Source: Streptococcus danieliae
Lineage (GTDB): Bacteria > Bacillota > Bacilli > Lactobacillales > Streptococcaceae
Assembly: GCF_009767945.1 (NCBI RefSeq)
Contig: NZ_WSRS01000002.1
Span: forward strand, 1-57,257
Reading direction: 5' to 3'
DNA: 57,257 nucleotides
Made by a program: the position numbers and the translations under genes. Shown piece by piece: positions 55,831 to 57,257 of this stretch (positions are counted from its first letter, which is position 1; every line of letters begins with the position of its first letter). Below the pieces are notes generated by a model, which saw only the letters and a program-made list of their open reading frames with translations, was not told the DNA's origin and made no database searches.

Positions 55831-56115
55831 ATGAGCGATGCATTTACAGATGTTGCTAAAATGAAAAAAATCAAAGAAGATATTAAAAACCATGAGGGAA
55901 AAATGGTTGAAATGACCTTGGAACATGGCCGTAAACGTCAAAAAAATAAAACAGGTCGTTTGATTGAAGTTTACCCATCCCTATTCATCGTTGAATACAA
56001 CAATGTTGGAACCCTACCTGGTGAAATCACAAACACTTATGTGGAATCTTACACTTACTCAGATATCCTAACGGAAAAAACACTGATCCGTTACTTGGAT
56101 GATGAGGAAGCATAA
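55831..56115 (+). CDS. Veg-family protein (DUF1021)
   Basis: A 94-residue protein. The C-terminal two-thirds match the Veg/DUF1021 beta-barrel (KTGRLIEVYPSLFIVEYNN then SYTYSDILTEKT); Veg of Bacillus stimulates biofilm genes, but its molecular role is unclear. It starts 2 bp after dnaC with site GGGAGG and probably shares its transcript. Confidence 0.88.
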   Translation: MSDAFTDVAKMKKIKEDIKNHEGKMVEMTLEHGRKRQKNKTGRLIEVYPSLFIVEYNNVGTLPGEITNTYVESYTYSDILTEKTLIRYLDDEEA

Positions 56116-56128
56116 CCGAAAAAAATCC

Positions 56129-56157
56129 TTTACAAGCTGAAGGAAACTTGTTACAAT
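56129..56157 (+). promoter_or_regulatory. rpsD promoter
   Basis: -35 TTTACA (56129-56134), 17-bp spacer, -10 TACAAT (56152-56157). Confidence 0.75.
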
Positions 56158-56164
56158 AGAGAAC

Positions 56165-56305
56165 GTGCGAAATAGCAGCAGAAAAATATGAAGCTCGTCA
56201 ACAGGAAGTCCCAGTAAGTAACCCTTGCTGTTTGGGCGAAGGTTTCCTGCACGAATCAGGATTTTTCAAATGACTATTTCCTCAAACAATTATTTAGAGG
56301 AGGAC
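56165..56305 (+). promoter_or_regulatory. Structured rpsD leader (probable S4 autoregulatory site)
   Basis: A roughly 140-nt untranslated leader containing AGGAAG...CTTCCTG-like complementary segments (AACAGGAAG at about 56199 with GTTTCCTGC at 56242) and AATAGCAGC/GCTGTTT-type pairs. Low-GC Gram-positive rpsD leaders fold into a structure bound by S4 that represses translation. The assignment rests on position, length and pairing potential. The site AGGAGG precedes the ATG. Confidence 0.55.
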
Positions 56306-56311
56306 ATTTAA

Positions 56312-56923
56312 ATGTCACGTTATACAGGACCATCATGGAAAAAATCTCGTCGTCTTGGCTTGTCTCTATCAGGAACTGGTAAAGAACTTGCACGTCGTAA
56401 CTACGTACCAGGACAACACGGACCAAACAACCGCAGCAAACTTTCAGAATATGGTTTGCAATTGGCTGAAAAACAAAAACTTCGTTTCATGTACGGAGTA
56501 GGTGAAAAACAATTCCGTAACTTGTTCGTACAAGCTACAAAAATCAAAGGTGGAATCCTTGGTTTCAACTTCATGCTTCTTCTTGAACGTCGTTTGGACA
56601 ACGTGGTTTACCGCCTAGGTTTGGCTTCAACACGTCGCCAAGCTCGTCAATTTGTTAACCACGGTCATATCCTTGTTGACGGTAAACGTGTTGACATCCC
56701 TAGCTACCGTGTTGAAGTTGGTCAAGTAATCTCTGTTCGTGAGAAATCAGCTAAAGTTCCAGCAATTTTGGAAGCTGTTGAGTCAACTCTTGGACGCCCA
56801 GCATTTGTATCTTTCGATGCAGAAAAATTGGAAGGTTCATTGACTCGTCTCCCAGAACGTGATGAAATCAACCCAGAAATCAACGAAGCACTTGTCGTTG
56901 AATTCTACAACAAAATGCTTTAA
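56312..56923 (+). CDS. rpsD: 30S ribosomal protein S4
   Basis: A 203-residue primary 16S-rRNA-binding protein. It starts [20 protein letters not shown] and has the S4 domain ([39 protein letters not shown]), ending VVEFYNKML. It is the Zn-independent form without the N-terminal CxxC cluster. Coding sequence shows highly-expressed-gene codon choice. Monocistronic with leader and terminator. Confidence 0.98.
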   Translation: MSRYTGPSWKKSRRLGLSLSGTGKELARRNYVPGQHGPNNRSKLSEYGLQLAEKQKLRFMYGVGEKQFRNLFVQATKIKGGILGFNFMLLLERRLDNVVYRLGLASTRRQARQFVNHGHILVDGKRVDIPSYRVEVGQVISVREKSAKVPAILEAVESTLGRPAFVSFDAEKLEGSLTRLPERDEINPEINEALVVEFYNKML

Positions 56924-56942
56924 GATCAGACTTTATATTGCA

Positions 56943-56968
56943 GAAAGCCTACAACAGTGGGCTTTTTG
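56943..56968 (+). terminator. rpsD terminator
   Basis: AAAGCCTAC...GTGGGCTTTTT hairpin with T-run. Confidence 0.85.
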
Positions 56969-56975
56969 CTTTGTC

Positions 56976-57145
56976 TTAAAACGTTGATTTCTGGGTTTGT
57001 TCCCCTTTTTGTTCCCCTTAGAGATTTTTCAGAGCCGTTTCAAAGTATGAGACGGCTTTTTCTGTATTCTCTTTTGAGAGGTGGCTGTAGATGTCCATAG
57101 TCATTGATAGCTGGGAGTGTCCCAGCCGGTGTTGGAGTTCCTTGT
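56976..57145 (-). pseudogene. 3' remnant of a second tyrosine integrase next to rpsD
   Basis: 57018-57145 encodes the last about 42 residues of an integrase (KELQHRLGHSQLSMTMDIYS...ETALKNL), nearly identical to the island integrase at 17539 (about 94% at DNA level). It includes the catalytic LGHSQ and the tyrosine. The rest is cut off at 57145/57146 by an IS-like tip. The 3' flank (AAAACGTTGATTTCTGG and TTTGTTCCCC, 56976-57008) parallels the left edge of the island, so this is an att-like end of a related element integrated after rpsD. Confidence 0.85.
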
Positions 57146-57257
57146 GGGCACCTCTAAAGTAAGCGCCCAATAACAAGGTATCTTCCGATAAAGTAGAAAT
57201 CTAGCTATACTAGTCTCAGAAAACATGAGTAGAGGAGATTGGTTTAGTGGATGCGAA
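57146..57257. mobile_element. Insertion-sequence end truncating the integrase; right copy of the 99-bp repeat
   Basis: The tip GGGCACCTCTAAA starts exactly where the integrase sequence is broken. Bases 57159-57257 are the inverted copy of 1-99. The frame from ATG 57225 (MSRGDWFSGCE) is open to the window edge but too short to assign to a transposase. The tip is shared with the MITE-like element at 32914. Confidence 0.65.

Overview
The window is a piece of a low-GC Firmicutes chromosome, almost certainly a viridans-type Streptococcus (mitis/sanguinis/parasanguinis relatives). It carries the streptococcal oriC neighbourhood in its usual order: ftsH-hpt-tilS-serine hydrolase-divIC-rqcP-mfd-pth-ychF-DUF951-dnaN-dnaA on the minus strand, parB-htrA, then rlmH, tRNA-Arg, comDE and tRNA-Glu. 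These are followed by an ABC-F gene, trpS with a T-box, guaB, recF-yaaA, the M16 pair, rodZ-pgsA, the ECF ATPase/transmembrane genes, mnmA, mnmG, gdpP-rplI-dnaC, a Veg-family gene and rpsD. Species cannot be fixed from sequence alone.

Layout: 1-99 and 57159-57257 are an exact 99-bp inverted repeat, which looks like a contig bounded on both sides by one repeated insertion sequence. 0.2-12.8 kb is the long minus-strand replication, cell-wall and RNA-quality-control cluster. 12.84-14.55 kb is oriC, with DnaA boxes on both sides of dnaA. 14.5-17.3 kb holds parB, htrA (with a CiaR-type box), rlmH (with a perfect DnaA-box palindrome at its promoter) and tRNA-Arg. About 17.5-27.8 kb is a compact, about 10-kb phage-satellite-like island (PICI type): a tyrosine integrase and a LexA-like CI repressor on the minus strand, then rightward regulators, primase, SF3 helicase, an iteron-bearing noncoding segment, small proteins and a DUF1492 protein. 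It has no capsid, tail, lysis or terminase genes. 27.87-30.1 kb is comD-comE and tRNA-Glu. 30.2-57 kb is mostly housekeeping sequence with two secreted wall-active proteins. The right end holds a second, truncated integrase copy just after rpsD.

The most interesting arrangement is that the island sits inside the competence locus. A ComE-box-like direct repeat is stranded on the tRNA-Arg side, comD-comE lie 10 kb away on the other side, and no comC pre-peptide gene is visible. The satellite has its own replication module (primase, helicase, candidate origin) and a cleavable-type repressor. It also shows two probable single-base frameshifts, so its activity is uncertain. Other points include two identical near-parS palindromes inside yfhO and ecfA1, a 97-bp MITE-like element whose tips resemble the insertion-sequence tip at the right end, and an ABC-F protein whose second Walker A is destroyed.
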